Source of the DNA: JAIBJN01 sp963839745
Lineage (GTDB): Bacteria > Actinomycetota > Thermoleophilia > Gaiellales > Gaiellaceae
Length of the DNA: 64,000 nucleotides
Direction of reading: 5' to 3'
Assembly (NCBI GenBank): GCA_963839745.1
Contig: CAWIWC010000005.1
Coordinates: 1 to 64,000 of the forward strand
A program made the translations under genes and the position numbers. Shown one piece after another: positions 22,925 through 32,204 of the stretch (its first letter is position 1; every line of letters starts with the position of its first letter). A model generated the notes under the pieces. It ran no database searches and was not told where the DNA came from. It saw only the letters and a list, made by a program, of their open reading frames with translations.

Positions 22925-23011
22925 AGGCCCGACTTTGTAACAGTTGAATTATCGGGCTACGCCTGTTCTGGAGCCGCTTTTCGACCATCCGCGCAGACCG
23001 CTTGTGAGCGG

Positions 23012-23017
23012 TAGGAT
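23012..23017 (+). promoter_or_regulatory. -10 box of the nuo operon
   Basis: TAGGAT, 7 nt before the GTG at 23025. It overlaps the alternative ATG at 23016, so if this box is used nuoA must start at 23025. Confidence 0.45.
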
Positions 23018-23024
23018 GCCAGTC

Positions 23025-23411
23025 GTGCAGGGCGTCCCGTTCGCCGCGCTCGACGACTGGTTTCCCTTCCTCGTCTACGCGCTCTTCGCCGCGGCGATTC
23101 CGGCGTCGATGCTGATGATGTCGTTCGTCTTCTCGACGCGCCGGAAGGACCGCGCGCCGAAGGCGCAGCTGATGCCGTTCGAGTCGGGCGTCTCGACCGG
23201 GCCGCCCAAGCAGCAGCGCTTCACGGTGAGCTTCTACCTGACCGCGATGCTCTTCATCGTCTTCGACATCGAGATCGTCTTTCTCTACCCGGTGGCGGTC
23301 GTCCTCGACCAGGTCGGGGCGTTCGCGCTCGCCGAGTTCGGCTTCTTCATCGGCATCCTCGTGATCGCCTACGTCTACGTCTGGAAGCGGGGTGCGCTCG
23401 AATGGCGGTGA
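23025..23411 (+). CDS. nuoA: NADH-quinone oxidoreductase subunit A
   Basis: 128 residues from the GTG at 23025 (131 from the ATG at 23016). Three membrane helices, with the conserved MPFESGV loop near 55 and LFIVFDIEIVFLYP in helix 2. Subunit A belongs to the membrane arm next to the quinone site. It opens a 14-gene complex I operon in the canonical A to N order; its end overlaps nuoB by 10 nt. Confidence 0.95.
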   Translation: MQGVPFAALDDWFPFLVYALFAAAIPASMLMMSFVFSTRRKDRAPKAQLMPFESGVSTGPPKQQRFTVSFYLTAMLFIVFDIEIVFLYPVAVVLDQVGAFALAEFGFFIGILVIAYVYVWKRGALEWR

Positions 23412-23989
23412 GGAAGAAGCGCCTCGCCGACTACGGGCTCCAGTCGGAGCGCACCCTCATGCGCGCGAAGGGCCCGAGCGTCTTCGAGAAGGAGCTGGGC
23501 GCGGACGAGATCGAGGACCGGCTCATGCTCACGACCGTCCAGAAGGCCGTCGCCTGGGCGCAGGGCTACTCGATCTGGCCCGACACCTTCGGGCTGGCCT
23601 GCTGCGCGATCGAGATGATGTCGATCGTCTCCTCGCGCTACGACGTCGCCCGCTTCGGCGCCGAGGTCTTCCGCTCGTCGCCGCGCCAGGCCGACCTGCT
23701 CATCGTCTCCGGCCGCGTCGCGCACAAGATGGCCGCCCCGCTGCGCGAGGTCTACGACCAGATGCTCCAGCCGAAGTGGGTCATCGCCATGGGCGCGTGC
23801 TCCAGCTCCGGCGGGATGTTCAACAACTACGCGATCCTCCAGGGCGTCGACAAGATCGTCGCCGTCGACATCCACGTTCCCGGCTGCCCGCCGCGCCCGG
23901 AGGCGCTGCTCGAGGGCATCGTCCGGCTCCAGGAGATGATCCAGGCCGGCGTCCCGCCCGCCTACGAGATCCGGGGAGCCGGCCAGTGA
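23402..23989 (+). CDS. nuoB: NADH-quinone oxidoreductase subunit B
   Basis: 195 residues. The four ligands of cluster N2 are visible: the CC pair at residues 67-68 in GLACCAIEMM, Cys133 in GACSSSGG and Cys162 in PGCPPRPE. N2 is the last cluster before quinone. There is an N-terminal extension of about 40 residues relative to short NuoB forms, common in Actinobacteria. Confidence 0.97.
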   Translation: MAVRKKRLADYGLQSERTLMRAKGPSVFEKELGADEIEDRLMLTTVQKAVAWAQGYSIWPDTFGLACCAIEMMSIVSSRYDVARFGAEVFRSSPRQADLLIVSGRVAHKMAAPLREVYDQMLQPKWVIAMGACSSSGGMFNNYAILQGVDKIVAVDIHVPGCPPRPEALLEGIVRLQEMIQAGVPPAYEIRGAGQ

Positions 23990-24544
23990 CGCGGCTTCGA
24001 GGGAGTTCCCGGGCTCGTAGAGGAGCGCGAGGAGCACGGCGAGACGACCCTGGTCGTCGAGCGCGAGCGACTGCGCGAGGCCGCGCTCTGGCTCCGCGAC
24101 GAGGCCGGCTTCAACTTCCTCTCGGACGTGGCCGCCGCCGACTACCTCGGCTGGGACCGCCCCGCGTGGCGGGCTACTGGGGGAACACCGGCGGGCGCGA
24201 CATCAACCAGCCCGGTTCCTGGGGGCTCCAGGCGCAGCCCGACGGCGAAGCCGCACCGCTTCACGGTCTCCTACCACCTGCTCCGCGTGGAGTCCGGCGC
24301 TTCCGAGGCGCCGCGGCTCCGCCTCCAGACCTGGTGCGAGGACGGCGAGCCCGTCCCGAGCCTCGTCCCGGTCTGGCCGACGGCCGACTGGCACGAGCGG
24401 GAGGCCTGGGACATGATGGGCATCCGCTTCGACGGCCACCCGAACCTCGTCCGCATCCTCATGGAGGACGACTGGGAGGGGCATCCGCTCCGCAAGGACT
24501 ATCCGCTCGGCGGCGAGCCGGTGCGGTTCTCCGGCGAGGAATGA
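23986..24544 (+). CDS. nuoC: NADH-quinone oxidoreductase subunit C, three frame changes
   Basis: The protein is clear once frames are joined: VTRLR from the GTG at 23986, then GLVEEREEHGETTLVVERER, then FNFLSDVAAADYLGWD, a middle part GYWGNTGGRDINQPGSWGLQ in another frame, and finally FTVSYHLLRVESG to the conserved DWHEREAWDMMGIRFDGHP and the TGA at 24544. Frame changes fall near 24000, 24165 and 24245. NuoC is the 30-kDa hydrophilic subunit bound to NuoD. The last two changes compensate each other. Loss of NuoC would inactivate complex I, so sequence error is the simplest reading. Confidence 0.85.
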
Positions 24545-25821
24545 GCGAGCCGACCATGGCCGTCGCCGAGTCGAAGCCCGCCATCTACGAGGGCACCCGC
24601 ATTCCCTCGCCCATACCAACCGTGCTCCAGGTCGACCCGGCGCTGCGCGAGGAGGACGACATCCTCGAGGTCAACTTCGGGCCGAACCACCCGTCCACGC
24701 ACGGGGTGCTCCGCCTCGTCGTGGAGCTGAACGGCGAGCGCGTCGTCGGCCTCAAGGCGGTCGTCGGCTACCTCCACACGGGCTTCGAGAAGAACATGGA
24801 GCACAAGACGTGGTGGAAGGCGATCACGTACCCGGAGCGGATCGACTACGTCTCCTTCCAGAACAACGAGCTCGTCTTCGTCCTGGCGATCGAGAAGCTG
24901 CTCGGCATCGAGCCGCCGCCGAAGGCGCAGTGGATGCGGATGCTCCTCTGCGAGCTCAACCGGATCCACTCGCACCTCGTCTGGCTCGGCACGTCCGCGC
25001 TCGAGCTGGGGGCGATCTCGATGTTCTGGTACTGCTTCCGCGAGCGGGACGCGATCCTCGACCTCTTCGAGCTGGTCACCGGCGTCCGCATGCACACGCG
25101 CTACTTCCAGGCCGGCGGGCTGGCCGAGGACATCCCGGTGGGCTTCTACGACGAGTGCCGCGCCTTCGCCGACACGATGATGAAGCGCATCGACGAGTAC
25201 GAGGCCCTCCTCTCGGGCCAGGCGATCTGGCTCGAGCGGACGAAGGGCATCGGGCTCCTCTCCGCCGCCGACGCCATCGCGCATGGGCCAGTCCGGCCCG
25301 GTGCTGCGCGCCTCGGGCGTCGACTGGGACCTGCGGAAGGTGCAGCCGTACCTCGCCTACGACCAGGTCGACTTCGACGTGCCGGTGTATCCGAACGGCG
25401 ACGTCTTCGACCGGTACAAGGTGCACATGGACGAGATGCGCCAGTCGACGCGCATCGTCCAGCAGGCGCTCGACGGGATGCCCGACGGCGCCTGGATCGT
25501 CGACGACCGCAAGATCGTGCTGCCGCCCCGGCACGAGCTGCACACGTCGATGGAGAGCCTCATCCACCACTTCAAGCTCGTGACCGAGGGCTACCGGGTG
25601 CCCGAGGGCGAGGTCTACGTGACGGTCGAGTCGCCGCGCGGCGAGCTCGGCTGCTACCTCGTCTCCGACGGCGGGCTCGAAGCCCTGGCGCGTGAAGTTC
25701 CGCGCCCCGTCGTTCGTCGCGCTCGAGGCCACGGCGACGTGCATGAGCGACGCGCTCGATCGCCGACCTGATCGCCATCGTCGGCTCTCTCGACACGGTC
25801 ATGGGCGAGGTCGACCGGTAG
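24541..25821 (+). CDS. nuoD: NADH-quinone oxidoreductase subunit D, three frame changes
   Basis: About 426 residues when frames are joined. NFGPNHPSTHGVLRLVVELN, the quinone-site signature, is at about 45-65, followed by GYLHTGFEKNMEHKTW and MHTRYFQAGGLAEDIP. Frame changes occur near 25280 (DAIAHG to SGPVLRASGVDWD), 25685 (before KFRAPSFVALEAT) and 25757 (before IADLIAIVGSLDTVMGEVDR). NuoD is the 49-kDa subunit forming the quinone cavity with NuoB. The TAG at 25819 overlaps the nuoE GTG. Confidence 0.87.
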
Positions 25822-26297
25822 TGGCCGAGGCAACGCTCTACGACCGGATCCGTAAGGTCGCCTCCGAGTACCCGGAGAGCCGCTCGGCGGTGCTCCCGGC
25901 GCTGCGGCTCGCGCAGGCCGAGCACGGGGGATGGCTGCCCCCGGAGGCCTTCCGCGAGGTCGCCGAGGCGCTCGAGCTGACGCCGGCGTACTGCCACGCG
26001 GTCGCGAGCTTCTACGACATGTTCCACCTGGAGCCCGTCGGAAAGCACATGGTCGAGGTGTGCACGAACATCTCGTGCGCGCTGGTCGGCGCGCAGCAGG
26101 TGGTCGAAGCCTTCGAGCGCGAGCTCGGCGTCGAGGCGGGCGGGACGACGCCCGACGGCGAGGTGACGCTGCGGACGGTCGAGTGCTACGGCGGGTGCGG
26201 CTGGGGCACGGTCGTCTCGGTCGACCACCGCTACCGCGAGCCGGTCCGGCCCGAGGACGTGCCCGGCATCGTGAAGGAGCTGCGCGATGCCCATTAG
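25821..26297 (+). CDS. nuoE: NADH-quinone oxidoreductase subunit E
   Basis: 158 residues. Thioredoxin-like 24-kDa subunit; the four ligands of the 2Fe-2S cluster N1a are in CTNISC and CYGGCGWG. The N-terminal helical part has SAVLPALRLAQAEHGGWLP. It binds NuoF in the NADH-oxidising module. Start GTG at 25821 from the overlap with nuoD; its end overlaps nuoF by 11 nt. Confidence 0.96.
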   Translation: MAEATLYDRIRKVASEYPESRSAVLPALRLAQAEHGGWLPPEAFREVAEALELTPAYCHAVASFYDMFHLEPVGKHMVEVCTNISCALVGAQQVVEAFERELGVEAGGTTPDGEVTLRTVECYGGCGWGTVVSVDHRYREPVRPEDVPGIVKELRDAH

Positions 26298-27645
26298 GGA
26301 GCTGCTGCTCAAGGGCGCCGACACGCGCGACCTGACGAAGCGCGAGGAGTACGAGGCCGTCGGCGGCTACAAGTCGCTGCGCAAGGCGCTCGGCATGGAG
26401 CGCCAGGCCGTCCTCGACGAGCTCCTCGCCGCGAACGTGCGCGGCCGCGGCGGCGCGGGCTTCCCGATGGGCCGCAAGGCGAGCTTCCTGCCCAAGCCCG
26501 ACGACACGCCGAAGCCGATCTACCTCGTCGTCAACGCGGACGAGTCGGAGCCCGGCACCTTCAAGGACCGCGAGATCATGCTCCGCGTCCCGCACCTCTT
26601 CATCGAGGGCGTCATCACCGCGGCGTACACCATCGGCGCCGCCCACGCGTTCATCTACGTGCGGGGCGAGTACCTGACCGAGTTCGAGGTCCTGAAGGCC
26701 GCGCTCGAGGAGGCGCGCGAGGCGGGGTACGTCGGCAAGGACGTCCTCGGCTCGGGCTTCAACCTGACCATCGTCGTGCACCGCGGCGCGGGCGCGTACA
26801 TCTGCGGCGAGGAGACCGGGCTGCTCGAGTCGCTCGAGGGCAGCCGCGGCCAGCCGCGGACGAAGCCGCCGTTCCCGGCCATCTCCGGCCTCTACGCCTC
26901 GCCGACGCTGATCAACAACGTCGAGACGCTCGCCACCGTGCCCAAGATCATCGAGATGGGCGGCAAGAAGTACGCCCGGCTCGGCGTGGAGAACTCCGCC
27001 GGCACGCGCGTCTTCTCGCTCTCCGGCAACGTCGCCCGCGGAGGCAACTACGAGCTCGAGCTCGGGACGACGCTCCGCGAGCTCATCTACGACATCGGAG
27101 GCGGGATCCCGGACGGGCGCGAGCTGAAGGCGATCATCCCGGGCGGGTCGTCCGTGCCGGTTCTGAACGCCTCCGAGGTCGACACGCCGCTCGACTTCGA
27201 CTCCATGGCCAAGGCCGGGTCGATGCTCGGCTCCGGCGCGGTGATCGTCATCGACGACCGCTGCTGCATGGTGCAGCTCGGCCTGCGGGTCGCGCAGTTC
27301 TACATGCACGAGTCGTGCGGGAAGTGCACGCCGTGCCGCGAGGGCACGCGCTGGATGGTGCAGCTCCTGCGCAAGATCGAGGACGGGGAGGCAACCCAGG
27401 GCGAGCTCGACGTGCTCCTGGACGTTTGCGACCGGATCCTCGGCAACTGCCTCTGCCCGCTCGGCGACGCGGCCGCCATGCCCGTCGCCAGCTACGTGGC
27501 CAAGTTCCGCGAGGAGTACCAGCGGCACATCGACGAGGGCGCCTGCCCGTTCGGCGGCGAGTCCTCGCTCGAAGCCGTGCTCGCGCCCGTCGACCAGCAC
27601 CACGCGCACCTGCGCGGCCAGATCGAGGTCCCGACCCACGCATGA
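26287..27645 (+). CDS. nuoF: NADH-quinone oxidoreductase subunit F
   Basis: 452 residues. The NADH-binding GRGGAGFPMGRK is near residue 56, FMN-binding GAGAYICGEETGLLESLEG near 163-181, and the cluster N3 ligands in ESCGKCTPCREG near 345 with the fourth Cys in GNCLCPLGD. It is the entry point for electrons from NADH. The stop overlaps the nuoG start (ATGA). Confidence 0.97.
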   Translation: MPIRELLLKGADTRDLTKREEYEAVGGYKSLRKALGMERQAVLDELLAANVRGRGGAGFPMGRKASFLPKPDDTPKPIYLVVNADESEPGTFKDREIMLRVPHLFIEGVITAAYTIGAAHAFIYVRGEYLTEFEVLKAALEEAREAGYVGKDVLGSGFNLTIVVHRGAGAYICGEETGLLESLEGSRGQPRTKPPFPAISGLYASPTLINNVETLATVPKIIEMGGKKYARLGVENSAGTRVFSLSGNVARGGNYELELGTTLRELIYDIGGGIPDGRELKAIIPGGSSVPVLNASEVDTPLDFDSMAKAGSMLGSGAVIVIDDRCCMVQLGLRVAQFYMHESCGKCTPCREGTRWMVQLLRKIEDGEATQGELDVLLDVCDRILGNCLCPLGDAAAMPVASYVAKFREEYQRHIDEGACPFGGESSLEAVLAPVDQHHAHLRGQIEVPTHA

Positions 27646-29843
27646 GCACGCCCGAGCTCGTCACCGTCACGATCGACGACCGTGAGATCCAGGCCCCCAA
27701 GGGCCAGGGCATGGTCGAGACCGCCGCGGCGGCCGGGATCGAGATCCCGGTCTTCTGCTACGAGCCGCGGCTCGGCGCGCCGGTCGGCGCCTGCCGCATG
27801 TGCCTCTGCGAGGTCGAGGGCATGCCGAAGCTGCAGGCCGCCTGCACGCTCACCGCGCAGGACGGCATGGTGCTCAAGACCGCGCAGACGAGCACGCAGG
27901 CTGCGGAGGGCCAGGACGCGGTCCTCGAGTTCATCCTCCTCAACCACCCGCTCGACTGCCCCGACTGCGACAAGGGCGGCGAGTGCCCGCTCCAGGACCT
28001 GACCTTCCGCTACGGGCCCGGCAAGACCCGCATGCAGTTCCCGAAGCGGACCTTCGACAAGCCGATCCCGATCTCGCCCCTGATCGCGCTCGACCGCGAG
28101 CGCTGCATCCTCTGCTACCGCTGCACGCGCTTCTCGGAGAACGTCGCCGAGGACGGGCAGCTCGTGGCCGTGAACCGCGGCGCGCAGTCGATCATCGCCA
28201 CCTTCGAGGACGAGCCCTACCGCGCGCCGTTCTCGGGCAACGTGCTCGAGCTCTGCCCGGTGGGGGCGCTCACGTCGACGACATACCGCTTCCGCGCGCG
28301 CCCGTGGGAGATCCAGAACGTGCCGACGGTCTGCGGCATGTGCCCGTCCGGGTGCAACGTGTGGGCCACGACGCGCGAGGGCAAGGTCGCGCGGATCCTC
28401 TCCCGCAACCACCCCGATGTCCACGAGGGCTGGACGTGCGACAAGGGCCGCTTCACGTACGACCACCTCCGCGCCGACGACCGCATCACGGCGCCGCTCG
28501 TGCGCGTGCGCCGCAAGGGCTTCGAGGAGTCCTCGTACGAGGCCGCGGTCGAAGCCGCCGAGGCCGGGCTGCGCGAGGCAGGCTCGTCGGTCGTCGTCGT
28601 CTTCTCCGGCGGCGAGACCGTCGAGCAGGCGACCGCGCTGGCGAGCATCGTCCGCGAGGGCTGCGGCTCCGACATGGCGCTCCTGCCCGAGGAGTGGGAT
28701 CCCGGGCTCGAGGCCTTCCGGGCACCGCTCTCGGCGATCCGCGACGCGGAGGTCTGCCTGGTGCTCGGCGACCAGCCGGTGGTCGAGCGCGCGCCGGTCG
28801 TCGACCTCTGGCTGCGCGCCGCGCGCCGCGCGGGCGGCGAGGTGATCGCCGTCAACGCGGCAGGGGACGTCCAGGCGGCACCCGGCTCGGCGGCGCAGGT
28901 CGCAGCGTCGCTCCGCGAGGGCGACGTCCCCAAAGAGCTGAAGGCGACGGCCAAGAAGCTGCGCGCCGCGAAGCGGATCGCGCTCGTCTGGTCGGAGGAC
29001 GACCCGACCGGCGGCCGGCACATCGGCGCGCTCGCCAACGAGCTGCACGAGAACGGGAAGGCCGAGGTCGCCGTCTACGCCCTGCCGCGGACGCCGAACG
29101 GCCGCGGCGTGCCGACCGCCTGGTACGAAGCCGGCGAAGGCCGCTCCGACCCGCCCGAGGAGGGCGAGATCGGCGCGCTGATCGTCTCGGGCGACGAGGC
29201 AGCCTCCGACCCGCGGGTCGCAGAGCTCGCCGGGCGCGCCCGCTTCGTCCTCACGACCGCCATGTTCCAGAGCGACCTCACCGCCTGGTCGCACGTCGTC
29301 GTTCCAGGGACGAGCTACCTCGAGCGCGACGGCACGATGGTCAACCTCGAGGGCAGGAAGCAGCGTCTGCGCCGCGCGGTCATCCCCGCAGGCCTGGACG
29401 AGCTGGAGTTCCTCTCCCGCCTCGGCGAGCGCTTCGGGCTCGAGATCGAAGCCTGGGCGGCGCCGACCGCCGAAGAGCTGGCCGACCTGCCGCCCGGGGA
29501 CGAGTTCGCCTGGTCGAGCCCCGACCCGCAGGCGCCGACCGGGAAGCCCGCCGGCCCCGGCCTCGACCTGGTGCGGATCCGATCGCTCTTCAGCGGCGCC
29601 GGCGTCGAGCGCATCCCGCAGCTCCAGTTCCAGCGGCCTGCGCCCGAGATCGAGCTCGCCTTCGACGACGCATCGACCCGCGGGATCGCCCCGGGTGAGA
29701 CCGTCCGCGTGATCTCGAACGGGACCTCGCGCGACCTGCGGGCGCGGCTCAACCGCAAGCTTCGCGTCGGGGTCGCGCGCGTCGCCGACGAGCACGCCGC
29801 CGGCTTCGAGGACCGGGTGCAGGTGGAGAAGATCGGTGCCTGA
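27642..29843 (+). CDS. nuoG: NADH-quinone oxidoreductase subunit G
   Basis: 733 residues. In order: a 2Fe-2S domain with CYEP and CRMCLCEVEG, a His-Cys cluster segment HPLDCPDCDKGGEC, ferredoxin-like CILCYRC, and a molybdopterin-oxidoreductase-like domain opening with CGMCPSGCN, whose extra cluster is the N7 type present in some bacteria. The later part (from about 250) is divergent and probably cofactor-free. It wires electrons from NuoF toward NuoI. Overlaps nuoH by 8 nt. Confidence 0.95.
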   Translation: MSTPELVTVTIDDREIQAPKGQGMVETAAAAGIEIPVFCYEPRLGAPVGACRMCLCEVEGMPKLQAACTLTAQDGMVLKTAQTSTQAAEGQDAVLEFILLNHPLDCPDCDKGGECPLQDLTFRYGPGKTRMQFPKRTFDKPIPISPLIALDRERCILCYRCTRFSENVAEDGQLVAVNRGAQSIIATFEDEPYRAPFSGNVLELCPVGALTSTTYRFRARPWEIQNVPTVCGMCPSGCNVWATTREGKVARILSRNHPDVHEGWTCDKGRFTYDHLRADDRITAPLVRVRRKGFEESSYEAAVEAAEAGLREAGSSVVVVFSGGETVEQATALASIVREGCGSDMALLPEEWDPGLEAFRAPLSAIRDAEVCLVLGDQPVVERAPVVDLWLRAARRAGGEVIAVNAAGDVQAAPGSAAQVAASLREGDVPKELKATAKKLRAAKRIALVWSEDDPTGGRHIGALANELHENGKAEVAVYALPRTPNGRGVPTAWYEAGEGRSDPPEEGEIGALIVSGDEAASDPRVAELAGRARFVLTTAMFQSDLTAWSHVVVPGTSYLERDGTMVNLEGRKQRLRRAVIPAGLDELEFLSRLGERFGLEIEAWAAPTAEELADLPPGDEFAWSSPDPQAPTGKPAGPGLDLVRIRSLFSGAGVERIPQLQFQRPAPEIELAFDDASTRGIAPGETVRVISNGTSRDLRARLNRKLRVGVARVADEHAAGFEDRVQVEKIGA

Positions 29844-30832
29844 GACGCTGAACGAGCCCTGGTGGATCGACCTCATCAAGGCGGCCGTGATCGTCAACCT
29901 CGTGCTCGGCTGCTTCGCCTACGCGACCTGGCTCGAGCGCAAGGTGCTCGGGCGCATGCAGCTGCGCTACGGGCCTAACCGGGCGGGGCCCTACGGCCTC
30001 CTCCAGCCGATCGCCGACCTCGTCAAGCTGATTCGCAAGGAGAGCTTCGCGCCGACCGGAGCGATCGGGCTTCTCTACTTCGCCGCGCCCGTCGTGGCCG
30101 CGTTCACCGCGCTCGCCTCGTTCAGCGTCATCCCCTTCGGCGACACCTGGGAGATCGGCGGCTACGACGTCAGCGGCCGCGTCGTCGACGTCTCCATCGG
30201 CCTGCTGCTCCTCTTCTCGCTCGGCGCGGTCGGCATCTACGCCTTCCTCGTGGGCGGCTGGGCGAGCGACTCGAAGTTCTCGCTCCTCGGCTCGATGCGC
30301 ACGGCCGCGCAGCTCGTCTCGTACGAGGTCTCGCTGGCGCTCTCCGTGCTGGGCGTCGTGATCATGGCCGAGAGCCTCTCGCTCGTGGACATCGTCGAGC
30401 GCCAGCAGGACACGCTCTGGTACGCGGCGCCGCAGATCGTGGGCCTGCTCGTCTTCTTCGTCGCCGGCGTCGCCGAGACGAACCGTGCCGCCCTTCGACC
30501 TCCCCGAGGCGGAGACGGAGCTGGTCGCCGGCTACCAGACCGAGTACAGCGGCATGCGCTACGGCCTCTTCGCCATGGCCGAGTACGTCAACATGATCAC
30601 CCTCTCCGGCCTGGCGGTCACGCTCTTCTTCGGCGGGTGGAGCGGCCCGGTCCTGCCCGGCCCGCTCTGGTTCGTCGTCAAGCTCGCGCTCGTCGTGTTC
30701 GTGTTCATGTGGCTCCGCGCGACCCTGCCCCGCCTGCGCTACGACCAGCTCATGCAGGTCGGCTGGAAGGTGCTCCTGCCGGTGGCCACCATCAACGCGG
30801 TCGTGACCGCCGTCATCGTGGTCTACGCCTAG
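29836..30832 (+). CDS. nuoH: NADH-quinone oxidoreductase subunit H, one frame change
   Basis: About 331 residues and 8-9 membrane helices. The quinone-site loops LERKVLGRMQLRYGPNRAGP and FAPTGAIGLLYFAAP are intact. At about 30490 one extra C splits the invariant AETNRAPFDLPEAE: the sequence reads AETNRAALRP in the first frame and PPFDLPEAETELVAGYQTEY in the second. NuoH contacts the quinone cavity. Start is a GTG overlapping nuoG. Confidence 0.92.
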
Positions 30833-30840
30833 GTGAGCGC

Positions 30841-31335
30841 ATGAGCCCACAGCCGTTCGACAGCTTCAAGGGCTTCGCCGTCACGTTCCGGCAGATGTTC
30901 AAGAAGCCGATCACGCAGCAGTACCCGGACTACAAGCGGCCGGTCTACCCGCGCTTCCGCGGCCGCCACCGCCTCTGGAAGCACGAGAACGGGCTCGAGA
31001 AGTGCGTCGGCTGCTCGCTCTGCGCCGCCGCCTGCCCGGCCGACTGCATCCGCGTGGTCGCCGACGAGAACACGCCCGACAACCGGGTCTCGCCCGGCGA
31101 GCGCTACGCGCGCATCTACGAGATCAACCTCTCGCGCTGCATCTTCTGCGGCTACTGCGAGCTCGCCTGCCCGTTCGATGCGATCACGCTCGAGGCCGAG
31201 TACGAGCTCGCGGAGTACTCGCGCGACGACCTCATCTACACCAAGGACATGCTCCTCGCGGAGCCGGTGAAGCGGATGCCCGTCGCCGACCGCGACCTCT
31301 ACGACACACCCGCAGCCGGTTTGGAAGACGGAGTC
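30841..31335 (+). CDS. nuoI: NADH-quinone oxidoreductase subunit I
   Basis: About 165 residues. Two 4Fe-4S ferredoxin motifs, CVGCSLCAAACPADC and CIFCGYCELACPFDA, hold clusters N6a and N6b. No in-frame stop separates it from nuoJ: the frame reads on through AGLEDGVVTEVVLAA. A TGA in the +1 frame at 31337 overlaps the nuoJ GTG at 31336, the usual arrangement in this operon, so a missing or extra base just upstream is likely. The end coordinate given is this inferred boundary. Confidence 0.9.
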
Positions 31336-31893
31336 GTGACCGAGGTCGTGCTCGCCGCCTCGGCCGCGAACATCCTCGTCTGGCTCGTCTGGATCCTCGC
31401 GGCGCTCGCGCTCCTCGCCAGCGGCCTGGCCGTGGTGCTCTTCACGAACCCGTTCTACAGCGCGCTCGCCCTGATCGGGAACCTCGCCTCGCTCGCGATC
31501 CTCTATCTGCTGCTCGACGCCGAGTTCGTCGCCGCCGCGCAGGTGCTCGTCTACGCGGGCGCCGTCGTGGTCATGTTCCTCTTCGTCATCGCCTACCTGG
31601 GCGGGCGCGCCGACGCGCCCTGGGCCGGCGGCCCCACCCTGCAGGCGGTCGCGGCGATCGCAGCCGCGGGCGCGATCGCGCTCGAGGTCATCGTCGTCAT
31701 CGCGCTCAAGGCCGAGGACTCGCTCAGCACGACCGCCGACGTCGACGGATCGTTCGGCTCGCCGGCGGAGATCGGCATGCTCTTCCTCTCCGACCACCTG
31801 CTCGCCTTCGAGGTGACGTCCATCGTCCTGCTCGTGGCGGCGGTCGGCGGCGTCATCCTCGGGAGCTCGATGCCCAAGGAGCAGGAGGAGTAG
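31336..31893 (+). CDS. nuoJ: NADH-quinone oxidoreductase subunit J
   Basis: 185 residues from the GTG at 31336. Five membrane helices; the conserved AQVLVYAGAVVVMFLFVIAY segment in helix 3 holds the pi-bulge region of the proton path. The C-terminal helix ends AAVGGVILGSS. In frame with nuoI, see that entry. The TAG overlaps the nuoK GTG. Confidence 0.93.
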   Translation: MTEVVLAASAANILVWLVWILAALALLASGLAVVLFTNPFYSALALIGNLASLAILYLLLDAEFVAAAQVLVYAGAVVVMFLFVIAYLGGRADAPWAGGPTLQAVAAIAAAGAIALEVIVVIALKAEDSLSTTADVDGSFGSPAEIGMLFLSDHLLAFEVTSIVLLVAAVGGVILGSSMPKEQEE

Positions 31894-32201
31894 TGCTCGG
31901 GCCCGGGATCGCCTCCTACCTCATCCTCTCGGTCGTCCTCTTCGCGACCGGGGCGTTCGGCGTGCTCATCCGCCGCAGCCCCCTGATCATCCTGCTCGCG
32001 CTCGAGATCATGCTGAACGCCGGGAACCTGGCGCTGATCGCCTTCGCCCGCCAGCACGGCGACGGGGACGGCCAGATCTTCGCCCTGACGGTCATGGTCG
32101 TCGCCGCTGCGGAGGCGGTGCTGGGGCTGGGCCTGATCGTGGCGGTCTCCCGCAAGCGCGTCGAGCTGGACGTCGACACCCTCTCCACGCTGCGCGGCTA
32201 G
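31893..32201 (+). CDS. nuoK: NADH-quinone oxidoreductase subunit K
   Basis: 102 residues, the usual size, with three helices. The conserved membrane glutamate is in LLALEIMLNAGNL and the second in AAAEAVLGLGLIV. It belongs to the proton-conducting chain. GTG start overlaps the nuoJ stop. The next gene in most genomes is nuoL; here a ureohydrolase gene intervenes 3 nt later. Confidence 0.96.
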   Translation: MLGPGIASYLILSVVLFATGAFGVLIRRSPLIILLALEIMLNAGNLALIAFARQHGDGDGQIFALTVMVVAAAEAVLGLGLIVAVSRKRVELDVDTLSTLRG

Positions 32202-32204
32202 GTC

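Noticed and set aside
25821..25821. nuoD truncated into separate short genes near 25283 and 25692
   Set aside because: The pieces are consecutive parts of a single conserved NuoD sequence in different frames, so they were joined as one feature.
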